A DNA stretch of 54,340 bases from Candidatus Hermodarchaeota archaeon (GCA_016839365.1 JAEOUH010000022.1:1-54340), one strand, 5' to 3'; counted from the first letter of the stretch, positions 26,757 through 37,360 are shown. The notes: generated from the sequence alone by a model not told the origin. A program made the numbers and translations.

Positions 26757-28775
26757 CTATTTCTTCACTGGTGGAAGGACATTAGCATAGCCATTCATGA
26801 CTTCGAGACCATTTTGGTTGGTCACTGTAAAACTGAGACGAAGGAGGTTCTTTTCAGGGACTTTTTCCGTCGCTTCAACTATAGCTGTGATTTCATCACC
26901 AGGAAAGACTGGTGCGGTGAAATTTACTTTCATATTGAAGGCAAGGGTGCCCAAACCCGGTAATTGCATGCCAATTATCCGGGCAACCAAAGCGCCTCCA
27001 ACGGGACCGTGCGCGATACGACGACCGAAAATCGTTGTCGCTGCGTACTCATCATCCATGTGCAACGGATTATAATCACCGGACATTTTCGCGTACCATT
27101 CAATGTGCTCATCAGTGACTTTCATTGACCCTTCAGCTTTGTCGCCAATCCGGATTTCTTCCAGGCTCTTCCCTATTGCGAACTTTTGTTCAGGTTCTTT
27201 CACAGGTTGGGAGGCAATTGGGGTGCCTTCGAGTATTTGGGGAGTAAAACGAAACATCCGAGCAAATTTCAGCAGCAGGTCCATATCGTCCGTGTCGATG
27301 CTGACCTGTTTCACCATCAATGCTTGCATGGCATCAAGCTGTCCAAGGAGAATGTTTCGCCACGTCGCAGAATCGGTCTTAACCGTCATGGTTGGCTTTG
27401 AAATTTCCTTCTTTTCAATTCGACATTGTTGATTCTCAATGGATAGTAACCACGGATCCTCATCTGCGAAAAGGAATTGAATTTTTGCTGAGACCCCCAT
27501 GGCCCGATCAGTACGAAAGCCGTTGGGTATCGCCATCATGAGTGTATTGAAATCAATCCTTTCAAGTTTTGAGATGACTGATTTTGAAATGTCTCCACGC
27601 TTTTGTTCGATATAGACTTCGCGTTGAATGAGAAACCGCATGATTTCCGACGTGCCCCCTCCGATAGTACCCAAGCGGGCATCGCGATAGTACTGCTCCA
27701 GGGGATAGTAATCTTTGACGTACCCGGCACCTCCACAGATTTGAATTGCTAAATCGCAGACTTGAACTGCAGCTTCAGTTGCATGAAGTTTTGCCATTGT
27801 GGCTTCCTTCGTGCAGGGAAGTCCTTTATCCACCATTCGGCCTGCAGAGATTGTCAAAAGTCGTGCTGTCCGCATCTGTAAGGCCATATCTGCGACCTTA
27901 AATGAAACGCCTTCAAAACGTGAAATCGGTTGATCAAATTGAATGCGTTGTTGTGAATACTCGACCGCGATTTCGAAGGGTTTTCGCATACAGCCAAGGG
28001 CCTCTGCGGCGATACCGACTCGCTCTGAATCTAATTCGTCCATGAGAATGAGAAACCCTTGGTTAAGTTTCCCTAGGAGGTTGTCTTTGGGAATCTTTAT
28101 GTTGTCAAATTTGATGTGCGAAACATATACTCCATTTCGGCCCATGAGGGAGAAGTCTCGTTCAACGGAGAATCCTTTCCAACCGGTTTCGACGATGAAG
28201 GCGGACATCCCACTTTTACTGTCTACTGTTGGATCAGTTATGGCAAAGACGACTATCTGATCGGCGATACTTCCATTGGAAATATAGCGTTTTTCTCCAT
28301 TCAGAATCCAGCATTGATCTTTTTCACTCCACTTGGCATTGGTTTCCATGCCTGCCGTATCGCTACCTACCGCGGGCTCGGTTATTGCCAGAGCCCCGAT
28401 TTTCTCCCCTTTCGCTAGTGAAACGAGATACTTCCGTTTCTGCTCCTCCGAACCAAAGCGGAGGATCGGAATCGCACTAAGAGTGCAACTGGCACCAAAC
28501 ATCATCGTAGCTGATGGGGACACGGCAGACAGCTCTTCACCAGCAATCAATTGGTACATGAACGGTTTGTTGGATCCGCCATATTTCTCAGGAATCAATA
28601 GCCCAGCTAACCCAGCCTCTGCAAGAAGTTTGAAGAACTTTCTATAATCGTATTTTCGTTCCTCAATTTGCTCACGGATGGGTAGAATCTTGTGTTCGAT
28701 AAAATCCCGAATTTGTTGACGAAATGCCAACTCATCAGTGGTATAGAGTAAGTGATCATCATTAATGACCGTCAT
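26757..28775 (-). CDS. Three-domain fusion: acyl-CoA dehydrogenase - SCP2 - MaoC hydratase
   Basis: A 672-residue protein. Residues 1-390 are an acyl-CoA dehydrogenase with ITEPAVGSDTAG, the FAD-side motif QICGGAGYVKDYYPLEQYYR and GGGTSEIMRFLIQRE. The usual YEGT glutamate is Gly (GGGTS); the base is probably E251 in ELDSERVG, the isovaleryl/long-chain-type position. Residues of about 410-510 resemble an SCP2 lipid-binding domain (strand PWLLSIENQQC, then TWRNILLGQLDAMQALM and VSIDTDDMDLLLKF). Residues 540-672 are a MaoC/hydratase-2 hotdog with SGDYNPLHMD (D567, H572). Together they could oxidise an acyl-CoA to enoyl-CoA and hydrate it to the (R)-3-hydroxy form. GGGAG eight bases before the ATG supports the start. 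Confidence 0.85.
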   Translation of the reverse strand: MTVINDDHLLYTTDELAFRQQIRDFIEHKILPIREQIEERKYDYRKFFKLLAEAGLAGLLIPEKYGGSNKPFMYQLIAGEELSAVSPSATMMFGASCTLSAIPILRFGSEEQKRKYLVSLAKGEKIGALAITEPAVGSDTAGMETNAKWSEKDQCWILNGEKRYISNGSIADQIVVFAITDPTVDSKSGMSAFIVETGWKGFSVERDFSLMGRNGVYVSHIKFDNIKIPKDNLLGKLNQGFLILMDELDSERVGIAAEALGCMRKPFEIAVEYSQQRIQFDQPISRFEGVSFKVADMALQMRTARLLTISAGRMVDKGLPCTKEATMAKLHATEAAVQVCDLAIQICGGAGYVKDYYPLEQYYRDARLGTIGGGTSEIMRFLIQREVYIEQKRGDISKSVISKLERIDFNTLMMAIPNGFRTDRAMGVSAKIQFLFADEDPWLLSIENQQCRIEKKEISKPTMTVKTDSATWRNILLGQLDAMQALMVKQVSIDTDDMDLLLKFARMFRFTPQILEGTPIASQPVKEPEQKFAIGKSLEEIRIGDKAEGSMKVTDEHIEWYAKMSGDYNPLHMDDEYAATTIFGRRIAHGPVGGALVARIIGMQLPGLGTLAFNMKVNFTAPVFPGDEITAIVEATEKVPEKNLLRLSFTVTNQNGLEVMNGYANVLPPVKK

Positions 28776-29011
28776 TGAAATGGCTCCCTAATTTTCATCC
28801 AGCCTGATAGTATTGAGACTTTTAGGATTAATCTTGTTCGACTATTCGTAGTTGGAGTGAATTGAATAAGAATAAGTATTACAAACAGTTGCATTGACAC
28901 CTGAATCTGCAAGTAAACATGTGTAGGCGTTGAAGGTTGCGTTTCTTTGGGCATCTCATCAAAGGTGAAATCACGACACCAGAGGAAAAACAGACCCGTA
29001 GCTTTCCGAAT

Positions 29012-30595
29012 ATGAATAAGGCGATTAGTGACCCACGAATTCTTTTTGCCATGGCTTTAGCCGGTCAAGATTCAGTTAGCCGTTTTGCAACCCGCTACTT
29101 CAGTGAACAGCTCCCTGAAAAGACACCAGAAATCCGATTACTCAAAGACTACATTCGGGTTCATGGCTATCCCAAGGCCTCAACCGATGAAATCCATGAG
29201 ATCCAATTTGCCGAATACGCTGTTGGAGGTGTAAAAGAAACCACTATCGCCTGTGAGGAAGCCGCACGGATCCGCCATCTGATGCATCGCGAATTGAATG
29301 AGAGTGGTAACGGATTGACCCTTGAGGAACGAATGAAGAGCATTCTAACCTTACACAATATTATGTCGAAGCATTATGACACATTCAAGACTATAGGAGT
29401 CGCTGAAGGCACTCCAGTCAAACTCTTTGATTGGCAGACCACCAAGACCTTCGATACCCTTTGCCAAGAAAAAGCAGATTTCATTGCAGACCGGCTGGGA
29501 CCAAAGGAGATACCCTGCTCGGTGGAAGGAGAAAGAACAATCCTCACACGTTATCCTTTCGGTGCTGTGGGCATTTTTCCACCCTATAACGCTGCCTTAG
29601 GCTTGGGATTTATGGCAATTCTGAGTTCTTATTATGCTGGAAACGCCAATGTGACGCGCACTCCAACTCGAATGCCGCTCACGAACATGGAACTCGCTTA
29701 TGTTCTCCGGGATGCCATGGAAACTTTAGACTTCCCAACGAGTGCCTTCCAAGCAATAATTGGCCCTGCCCGTCCTATTGCCCAATACATGGTTAAAACA
29801 GCTCCGTTAAATGCAATTGTATATTACGGAGATTCACAGGTCGGTCTTGGATTAATGGCTCAGGCAATCCAACGGGGAATGCACTTTGTACCAGAGCTTG
29901 CAGGAAGCGGTGCCAGCCTCGTCTGGAAGGATGTCGACATTGAAAAAACCGCAGCTTTTGTATCTCGGGCACGGTTCTTTGGATCCGGGCAGATTTGCCT
30001 AGCAGCTAAGCGGTTGTTCCTCCATGAGGCTATTTATGATGAGTTCATTGAGGCATTGGTACAAGAAAGCGAGAAGCTGAAAGTAGGTTATCCTGCAGAT
30101 CCATATACCGATTTGCCCATCGTGGGAAGCCGGGCCCTATATCAAATCATCGACATGACCCGCGAAGCTGTGAAGAAAGGCGCAAACCTGGAATGTGGTG
30201 GATACCGTATTGATGTTTACGGTGAGCGAGATGATGCAGGCCTATTTTACAAACCAACCGTGCTCCGAGATGTTCCCTTAGACTGCCAAATGTGGTATCA
30301 AGAAACCTTTGGACCCGTCCTACCCGTCATGAAGATTCGGAGCTTCGATCAAGCCATCGCACAAGCTAATAACACCCCTTATGGGATTCGCACTTCAGTC
30401 TATAGTGAGGATCCACATATTTGGCAACGATTCTTTGATGAAATTGAAGCCCCCGGAGTTGCAATTAACACTGACCATCTTCATTTCGATACATTCTTCC
30501 CACACCTTGGCGGGCTCAAAACGAGTGGCGTGTTTGGTGGCAAATATTTCTATGAAGCGCTGACTTATCTGAAGTATCGACACTTCCCTGCGTGA
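29012..30595 (+). CDS. Aldehyde dehydrogenase superfamily (delta-1-pyrroline-5-carboxylate dehydrogenase-like)
   Basis: The ALDH core is clear: the N-domain segment RYPFGAVGIFPPYNAALGLG, the general-base Glu in FVPELAGSGASLVWKD, the nucleophile Cys in FFGSGQICLAAKR (codon at 29996) and the late QETFGPVLPVMKI plus GGLKTSGV. The long N-terminal extension resembles P5C dehydrogenase-type enzymes, but the substrate is not determined; semialdehydes or acyl aldehydes are possible. The ATG at 29012 gives 527 residues; a TTG at 28937 is in frame and adds 25 residues but has no properly spaced ribosome-binding site. It is divergent from the acyl-CoA dehydrogenase fusion and followed by a class V aminotransferase. 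Confidence 0.82.
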   Translation: MNKAISDPRILFAMALAGQDSVSRFATRYFSEQLPEKTPEIRLLKDYIRVHGYPKASTDEIHEIQFAEYAVGGVKETTIACEEAARIRHLMHRELNESGNGLTLEERMKSILTLHNIMSKHYDTFKTIGVAEGTPVKLFDWQTTKTFDTLCQEKADFIADRLGPKEIPCSVEGERTILTRYPFGAVGIFPPYNAALGLGFMAILSSYYAGNANVTRTPTRMPLTNMELAYVLRDAMETLDFPTSAFQAIIGPARPIAQYMVKTAPLNAIVYYGDSQVGLGLMAQAIQRGMHFVPELAGSGASLVWKDVDIEKTAAFVSRARFFGSGQICLAAKRLFLHEAIYDEFIEALVQESEKLKVGYPADPYTDLPIVGSRALYQIIDMTREAVKKGANLECGGYRIDVYGERDDAGLFYKPTVLRDVPLDCQMWYQETFGPVLPVMKIRSFDQAIAQANNTPYGIRTSVYSEDPHIWQRFFDEIEAPGVAINTDHLHFDTFFPHLGGLKTSGVFGGKYFYEALTYLKYRHFPA

Positions 30596-30674
30596 CCTCT
30601 TATGTCGTATTATGTGAAAGGCTTTTAACCTAAAACGTTCTGCAAAGGCACAGAGCACAAGGTGCTGGGTAAGC

Positions 30675-31838
30675 ATGTACGATGAAGAACTTACTAATTT
30701 AATGATTCCTGGACCGGTTCCCATTCATCCACGCGTCTACCGAGCTATGTCGCGGGTAATATTCGGTCATCGAACTCCTGAATATCAAAACCTCTACAAA
30801 GAAACCGTATCGCTGCTTCAGCGACTATTGCAAACCGAACAGGATGTTTTGGTCTTCGCGGGATCAGGTACAGCTGCAATGGAAGCTGCAATCGCAAATA
30901 CCTTGGAACCCGGTGAAAGAGTCCTGAACCTAGTAAACGGCAATTTCAGCGAACGTTGGACCGAGTTGACCACTACCTTTGGTGGAACACCAGTCATTCA
31001 GGAGTATTCCTATGGGCAAGCAGTCGATCCTGAAAGGGTGCGCGAAGCCCTAGCCTCCGATGCCTCTATTCGTATTGTTACAATGTGTCATAACGAGACA
31101 TCTACAGGCGTTTTGAATCCTGCAAAAGAAGTTGGACAAATCGTTCGTGATTATGACCGCCTTTTCCTTGTCGACGGAATTACCTCGGTGGGTGGAGATT
31201 ATGTCTTTCCCGATAAATGGAATTTCGATATGTTGGTCACCGGCAGCCAGAAATGCCTTGGAGTCCCCCCTGGGCTATGCGCAATCTGGGTAGGCTCCCG
31301 CGCTTGGCAAAAAATCGAAAAACGAAAACAGCCAAGCCCAACCTTTTACCTGAATTTATTAAAAGCTAAGAAACGTTATGATGGGTTCGGTGACTCACCG
31401 TTCACGTCAGCAGTCAGCCTCATGTATGGCCTTCACGAATCGCTCAAGATTATGTTTGAAGAAGGCTACGAAAATCGAGTTGAGCGACATCATCGACTTG
31501 GACGAATCACCCGTGCCGGTTATTTGGGCAGCGGATTAGAGTTATTAGCGGATCCAGCTCATTATTCAAACACAGTCACCGCAGTGAAGTATCCTTCCGG
31601 AATCACTGACAAGGAATTCCGGGGTCAGCTTCAAAATCTAGGGATATTAGTTGCGGGTGGCCAGGGACCCGTGAAAGGTAAGATTTGGCGAACCAACCAC
31701 ATGAATATCTGCACGGAACGTGATGTACTTTCCACTTTAGCAATAATTGAGGTCGTGTTAAAGCGCTTGGGATACGAATTCCCCCTTGGATCCGGAGTCC
31801 TTGCAGCTCAAGAGCAGTTATTGAAAGAAAAAGTCTAG
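30675..31838 (+). CDS. Class V PLP aminotransferase (alanine-glyoxylate / serine-pyruvate type)
   Basis: A 387-residue aminotransferase opening with LMIPGPVPIHPRVYRAM and FGHRTPEYQNLY, hallmarks of the AGXT/SPT group. The Schiff-base lysine is K193 in VTGSQKCLGVPPGL and the cofactor Asp is in LFLVDGITSVGGDY. Typical reactions are transfer of an amino group from serine or alanine to glyoxylate or another 2-oxo acid; purine catabolism relatives also exist. It lies 79 bases after the aldehyde dehydrogenase on the same strand, which suggests a joint amino-acid catabolic unit whose oxo acids could feed AOR. The last is inference. Confidence 0.88.
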   Translation: MYDEELTNLMIPGPVPIHPRVYRAMSRVIFGHRTPEYQNLYKETVSLLQRLLQTEQDVLVFAGSGTAAMEAAIANTLEPGERVLNLVNGNFSERWTELTTTFGGTPVIQEYSYGQAVDPERVREALASDASIRIVTMCHNETSTGVLNPAKEVGQIVRDYDRLFLVDGITSVGGDYVFPDKWNFDMLVTGSQKCLGVPPGLCAIWVGSRAWQKIEKRKQPSPTFYLNLLKAKKRYDGFGDSPFTSAVSLMYGLHESLKIMFEEGYENRVERHHRLGRITRAGYLGSGLELLADPAHYSNTVTAVKYPSGITDKEFRGQLQNLGILVAGGQGPVKGKIWRTNHMNICTERDVLSTLAIIEVVLKRLGYEFPLGSGVLAAQEQLLKEKV

Positions 31839-31957
31839 CACTCGACATTTCATGACGCGTCATCCTTATAGCCGGTGAGGAGAATCAATTAACGTCGTAG
31901 AAAATCAGTGAATTGACGTCCTACGTGAGAGACCGAATCAGGATTGAAGTGAAAAAA

Positions 31958-34900
31958 ATGACCCCAAATGATGAGAACCCCCCAGCTTCATCAAAGAAGG
32001 AAGAAAGTGCTGCTCAATGTGCACCCCCTATTGAGATTTCGTCTGAGTTGTTAACGGCTTTGCAAGTGCGGTTTAAGCTCACGGAGTCTCAAAGTCGTGC
32101 TTACACCGTATTGTTGGTATTAGGTCAGTTGACTGCAGATGAAGTCAGCAACTATTCGGGAATGCCGATGACCAAGATAAAAAGCACCATTAAAACCCTT
32201 GAAGATAAGCAACTAATCAAGCCTCTACCCGGTGTTGTCACCCGCTACCGAGCTTTTGCACCCTATAAGGAGTTTGCTGATGAAGTTCAATCGTTCACTA
32301 AAGACACTGAAAAATCTTGGAAAGAATTACAAAAACTCCAAACACAAACATTGAGTGAAATCCATGACGAGCTGCAAACGATGACGAGGCAAACTCGTAG
32401 CTCCTTAGAGAACCTGAACGAACGGCAAGGAATTGCATTAAACGAAGCGGCAATGGCTACTAACATTGTTTTGAGCAATGTGGCTGAAAACCTGCAGAAA
32501 TCCTTGGATAGCCTTACAACGACGAGTGTGAATGAGATCTCTGAGCACACAACATCAATCCAACAGGCTCTCAGCACCCTCGTTGATAAGGGATTTTCTC
32601 AATTAGATGCCGATCAACAACTCGCCCTAGATGATGCATCAAAGGCAATGAGTGCCCACCAAGAGGATGCGAACCAATGGGTTAGCTCCATATTGGAACA
32701 AGTCTTAGATCGAACTTCTGGAAGTGCCCAGCAATTTACAACCCGTTTAGATGATGCAAAGGTCCTTTTCGACCGTAATATAGATTCCAGCATCAAAAGC
32801 GTTGTAACCGAAGTCACCTCACAGAAAGAAGAGACCACTGATATCATCGAGGATACTGCGAATACTGTCACAGATGAAATCACAACCCACACCCACGAGA
32901 CGCAACAGGTGTTAGCCGCGTTACAAAAGGAAACCAAGCAAGTTTTAACAAAACACAATCAGGATCTCTCATCTCAAATACGAAATATATGGGCACAGCA
33001 GACACAGGCCTTGGATAACGCAATTATGGACCTCGAAAAAACTGTTCAAAAGGAAAATCAGCAACTAATTCAGGAAAGGGATATAGCTGCTGCAACAATG
33101 AATACAAAAATAAAATCAGGGCGTGAAGACTCAGTACAGATTATAGAAACGCTGTTTCAAGATTTAAAGAAAACTCAACAGCATATTAGTTCCGAGTTAC
33201 GGCGGCTCCATAAAGAAGCTGAAACAACCATTGCACAATGGCCTCCCTCATCACTGAATTTTTCACAATTCTCTAAAATCAAAACCACAACATCGAAACT
33301 AGTTGAGCAAGTAAAAACTGAACAGGTTCAGGTGTTGGATAGTACAAGCCAGAATTTAACCGTTGAAATGCGAGATACTTACTTAACAAGTCTTCTTGAA
33401 GTCCAGAATCTGCTACAGGCACTTATTGAAGAAAGTAAGACGCAGAAAACCAAGCTTACGGAAAATTTCAAATCGATTGCTGATCAAGTTGGACGGCGAC
33501 TCAAACGCCGATTAGGTATAATTCAGAAAACAGCCGAAACATTTCTGTCAGATTTTCAGTCCAATGCGGATTCATTGGAAGCCCAACATCAGGCCTTTGG
33601 CAAACAAATGCAAAAACTTCTCAAAACAGAGGCCAACGCCACTCTAAAAGCACTTGAAGAAACTGAAGCCCAGATTAAAGATTACAGTGGCACCCGATTA
33701 CTCCAAGCACAAGATGCCATAAAACGGTCAGTTAAAGAGAATCTGGCAAAAGCCACGAAAGAACAAGAGGGCACATTAAAACAAGTAAGAACTTTCCAGG
33801 CAGCAATGAAAAACGCGATTAAGGAAGCAACTAAAGAATTACACCAAGAATTTGCCAAGCTTGAAGGTATCGTTCGGCAATATTCTGATGGAATTGAAAG
33901 CACCGCTGATAAGTTCCGCTCCGAACAAATTCTAAAAATCGAAACGGCAATTGAAAAGTACCAGCCTGAACTCACAACACTACAATCGACCCGTGATAGT
34001 GCAATCACTCGCGCTATGAATTCATTGGCAACCCAACTTACCAAGCGAAGCCAAAACACTTTGAATGACTTCAACACTCTCATGTTAGAAATCATTCCAG
34101 TTTATGGTCTCTCTGCACTGGATTCATATCAAACTACTTTTCAAAAAAATGCAATCACTCTAGAAACTAAAGCTCTATCAGCAACAGAGTCGGCAATACC
34201 GGTGCAACTCACTGCATCAGAGCTTGAAACCATTGATACAGGGATTACAAAGGCTCTGAGCAAACAGATAGATGATGTTTCGGCGAGTTTCGAAGACTTC
34301 CTTGCAAGCCAGCAAACATTGCAGGATTCACAGTCAGAAACTGCATTAAGTTTAGCGCAGGATGAGTTAATCGAAGTATTTGGGCAGCAAATCTCTGAAC
34401 ACAACGAGGCCCTCGCGAAATCGTTCAGAAGTAAACTGAAACCTGTTTTAAACCAATGCAAAACCAAGATTTCGAACCAGATAAACCGTGAAGAACAGAT
34501 CATCAAACTAATCCAGACAGCACAAAAAAAGATCAAGACAGCGTTAACCCCATTTGTAGCCAGGCGATCAAAAGCTATTCGTGATAAACTCGATGAAGAA
34601 CTCGAATCAACCTTTCAAACTCTTAGATCTCAACTAGAAAAACAGACCAACCGTGAAGCTAAAGTCGTAGAAATTATCGACTCAACCGCAACCAATCTAG
34701 AAAAGTTATCAGAAGCCCAATTCATGAAAGGGTCCGAGAAAAACCTAAACGAACAAGTATCGAATCTCCTAGCAATTTTCACTGAATACCAATCGGCCCT
34801 GAAACGTCAACACATGACCAATACAAAAAGTATCACTACTGAATTTCAAGATTTGTTTAATCAAATGATAGAGGCAAGTTATGTAGGAAGCTTGAAACCG

Positions 34901-37336
34901 CAAATAAATAGCCTCCTGCAAAAAACTTGCACAGAAGTGTTAGAACTTTATCGAACAAAAATTGCAGCAGAACAAACAACCTTGATTGAAAAGGCAGAGG
35001 TAGCCTATCAAACTGCATTAGATAACCAACTCCGCACTCAACTGCAACCCAGAATTAATGAGTATTCAACCTCTGAAAACCCTGCAATCAGCGCTTTAAT
35101 TGATGAAACAAAAATCGTTCTTGCAGAGACAATTAAAAAAGGTGATGCAAACAATCGAACTCTCATTGAAAAGTACTGGTTGCCTCTGACAAAAATCATT
35201 GAGGAATATTCCTCTGCCGTAGTGGGTAACCTCACAGCTCTAAACACGGCAACCGGTTCTGCAGTCGACCAGACAACCTTGAATGTCAACACGACCCTGA
35301 CGAATTTCGAAGATGACTCGAACAAGTTATTGACAGCTACTGTTCAAACTCTTGATCGAGAAAAAAGTGGAATCAACGAGCAAATCATGCAAAGCTTCAC
35401 CGAATTGCAAGAGGACTGCATCGCACAGCTTCAAGAAGCTCAAACCCTCCTTGAAACATTGAATAGTGATATTGTGGCACGAAAGGCTGCAACAACTGAT
35501 AAAATCGAAAAGATGGCGGGGGAAATTGATGCCACGACAACCTCAAATTATGCAACTACTCGGGAAATCGCTAATTCCTTTGTAGAGAAGGTCCAAAATG
35601 AATTAGCAACCCAGGGAGAAAGGGTTGAGAACCTCAAGAAAACTATCCAAGATCTAATCCATAAACAGGGAGTGGCTCTAAACGAGAGTGTGGATCGAAT
35701 CTTAACACAACTGGTTGAGTTCTCAGAAACGCAGATACCAAAAATGCAAGGCATCACAGAAGAGATAGGGCAAAATTGTGTGAATCGCATCGAAGAGCAA
35801 AGAACTATCACGGACCAAAACTTAGATGAATTCGCGCTTGCTCTTTCGAAAGAATTAGACAAGTACACTTCCACATTACAACAAGAGTTGGAACAGCTAC
35901 AAACCATTTCATCAAAATTAGTGGAGAAAATCGGAAAAACCACTGACACTATTGATACGGAAATTACCAAGGAAACCGACACCAGCAAAGTGAACCTGCT
36001 CAACGCGATCAACACTCAACAGCAGACATTGAATCAGGATATTACCGCAACGTTTGAATCACTAGCTGAGAAAACACAACAAATTCAGGTTCAACTGCTG
36101 GATAACCTAAATCGTGTTCGAGAGGAAGGAAAAGAAGCGCTTGACCAAGACCAAAATGAAATCACTACTGCTTTAGATACCACTCTCAACTCAACAGTGA
36201 ACAAAAGTGAACATTCCATTCAAGCACAACTCGAAACACAGAAGACAAAAACTCAATCCCTAATCACACAACTAGGCGAAACTCTTTCAACCCTTAGAAA
36301 TAGAGTAACCACAACCTCAGATAGTCTTCAGGAATCAGTAACATCTGCGTTGATGAACACTCAAACCGAACTCACAAAGATTCACTCAAATTCGAAGACA
36401 TTAATAGAAGAAGGAAATCAGGCCCTTAAAACTGAAATAGGACAGGAAGCGGAAAAGGCTCTGCAAAGCCAAACCAAATCGATAGGCTTAACTGAGTCTC
36501 GATTAAAGCGGGCAATCCAGGATAGTATCCGTCGAACGAAGGAAAGCCTACAGAGTTTGAAAGGTACAACATCAACAGATCTTCAGCAAAAGAACAAATC
36601 CTTCATTGCATCCGTCACTCAAGTTCTGGAGAACGCTAAAGACGGACTAGTGACTCAAACTCAACAAACAGGGAGGCGTATTAGTCGTACCCTGAGCAAA
36701 GAACGCCAAACTTTGAAAACTGATTATCAGACTCTGGCAAAAGAAATTAATACACGAGCTAAGACTGCCGAGACAACAGCTGTGAACTCGTTGCAACTCT
36801 TCTCGGCACAAACTGAGCCAACTCTAGACCGCTTGCGAACACAGGCAGTTCAAACGGAAGACATTCTTATCGGTCTATGGGATACGCTTACAAAACTAGA
36901 ACCCCCTGAAGCTGAGCGAACTTGGCGTATTGTTACCTGCGAAGGGATTCAAAACCATTTGTTAGACATGTTTCGTAGAGTTGATGAAACGATTACCTTG
37001 GTATATCCCTCGTTTGATGAGGTGCCAGTAACGGAACTTAGTAAAATTCAACCAAAAAGCCGTGTACATATAATTACCACGTTTGATGGAGAAAAACAGT
37101 TGGCTAGTGCCCAGAAGCTCTTACAACATGGGAATATCCGAATCTGGGATAACCCGAATATGGAGTTCTACGGTGGATCCAGGGATGGGGAAGAAGTTCT
37201 CATCGCCCCTACCTATGGGAATCAGGGGGAAATCGTTGCAGTTGTTAGCGACCAAGCAAGTTACATTGCATTATTCAATCAAACGTTAGGACCACGATGG
37301 GTTTCCGCATCAGAGGAAATTCGCCTTCGAAGTTGA
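31958..37336 (+). CDS. Giant TrmB-type protein with about 1,500-residue coiled-coil insertion
   Basis: About 1,792 residues from the ATG at 31958 (a TTG at 31913 is in frame). Residues of about 30-110 form a TrmB winged helix (RFKLTESQSRAYTVLLVLG, ADEVSNYSGMPMTKIKSTI, KQLIKPLPGVVTRYRA). The last approximately 140 residues match the PLD-like sensor end of TrmB regulators (RIVTCEGIQNHLLDMFRRV, SRVHIITTFDG, NIRIWDNPNMEFYGGSRDG). Between them lies an almost continuous Thr/Ser/Gln/Glu-rich helical coiled coil with no hydrophobic helix. Ordinary TrmB proteins are 250-350 residues long, with the two parts joined directly. I infer a DNA-binding, rod-like protein; structural, chromosome-associated or mechanosensing roles are open. 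Confidence 0.8.
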   Translation: MTPNDENPPASSKKEESAAQCAPPIEISSELLTALQVRFKLTESQSRAYTVLLVLGQLTADEVSNYSGMPMTKIKSTIKTLEDKQLIKPLPGVVTRYRAFAPYKEFADEVQSFTKDTEKSWKELQKLQTQTLSEIHDELQTMTRQTRSSLENLNERQGIALNEAAMATNIVLSNVAENLQKSLDSLTTTSVNEISEHTTSIQQALSTLVDKGFSQLDADQQLALDDASKAMSAHQEDANQWVSSILEQVLDRTSGSAQQFTTRLDDAKVLFDRNIDSSIKSVVTEVTSQKEETTDIIEDTANTVTDEITTHTHETQQVLAALQKETKQVLTKHNQDLSSQIRNIWAQQTQALDNAIMDLEKTVQKENQQLIQERDIAAATMNTKIKSGREDSVQIIETLFQDLKKTQQHISSELRRLHKEAETTIAQWPPSSLNFSQFSKIKTTTSKLVEQVKTEQVQVLDSTSQNLTVEMRDTYLTSLLEVQNLLQALIEESKTQKTKLTENFKSIADQVGRRLKRRLGIIQKTAETFLSDFQSNADSLEAQHQAFGKQMQKLLKTEANATLKALEETEAQIKDYSGTRLLQAQDAIKRSVKENLAKATKEQEGTLKQVRTFQAAMKNAIKEATKELHQEFAKLEGIVRQYSDGIESTADKFRSEQILKIETAIEKYQPELTTLQSTRDSAITRAMNSLATQLTKRSQNTLNDFNTLMLEIIPVYGLSALDSYQTTFQKNAITLETKALSATESAIPVQLTASELETIDTGITKALSKQIDDVSASFEDFLASQQTLQDSQSETALSLAQDELIEVFGQQISEHNEALAKSFRSKLKPVLNQCKTKISNQINREEQIIKLIQTAQKKIKTALTPFVARRSKAIRDKLDEELESTFQTLRSQLEKQTNREAKVVEIIDSTATNLEKLSEAQFMKGSEKNLNEQVSNLLAIFTEYQSALKRQHMTNTKSITTEFQDLFNQMIEASYVGSLKPQINSLLQKTCTEVLELYRTKIAAEQTTLIEKAEVAYQTALDNQLRTQLQPRINEYSTSENPAISALIDETKIVLAETIKKGDANNRTLIEKYWLPLTKIIEEYSSAVVGNLTALNTATGSAVDQTTLNVNTTLTNFEDDSNKLLTATVQTLDREKSGINEQIMQSFTELQEDCIAQLQEAQTLLETLNSDIVARKAATTDKIEKMAGEIDATTTSNYATTREIANSFVEKVQNELATQGERVENLKKTIQDLIHKQGVALNESVDRILTQLVEFSETQIPKMQGITEEIGQNCVNRIEEQRTITDQNLDEFALALSKELDKYTSTLQQELEQLQTISSKLVEKIGKTTDTIDTEITKETDTSKVNLLNAINTQQQTLNQDITATFESLAEKTQQIQVQLLDNLNRVREEGKEALDQDQNEITTALDTTLNSTVNKSEHSIQAQLETQKTKTQSLITQLGETLSTLRNRVTTTSDSLQESVTSALMNTQTELTKIHSNSKTLIEEGNQALKTEIGQEAEKALQSQTKSIGLTESRLKRAIQDSIRRTKESLQSLKGTTSTDLQQKNKSFIASVTQVLENAKDGLVTQTQQTGRRISRTLSKERQTLKTDYQTLAKEINTRAKTAETTAVNSLQLFSAQTEPTLDRLRTQAVQTEDILIGLWDTLTKLEPPEAERTWRIVTCEGIQNHLLDMFRRVDETITLVYPSFDEVPVTELSKIQPKSRVHIITTFDGEKQLASAQKLLQHGNIRIWDNPNMEFYGGSRDGEEVLIAPTYGNQGEIVAVVSDQASYIALFNQTLGPRWVSASEEIRLRS

Positions 37337-37360
37337 GAACCCAGATTGTAGAAGACAACG

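Noticed and set aside
32287..36015. Several minus-strand open frames of 95-155 codons
   Set aside because: They are Ser/Val/Phe-rich shadows of the Thr/Gln/Glu-rich coiled coil on the plus strand.
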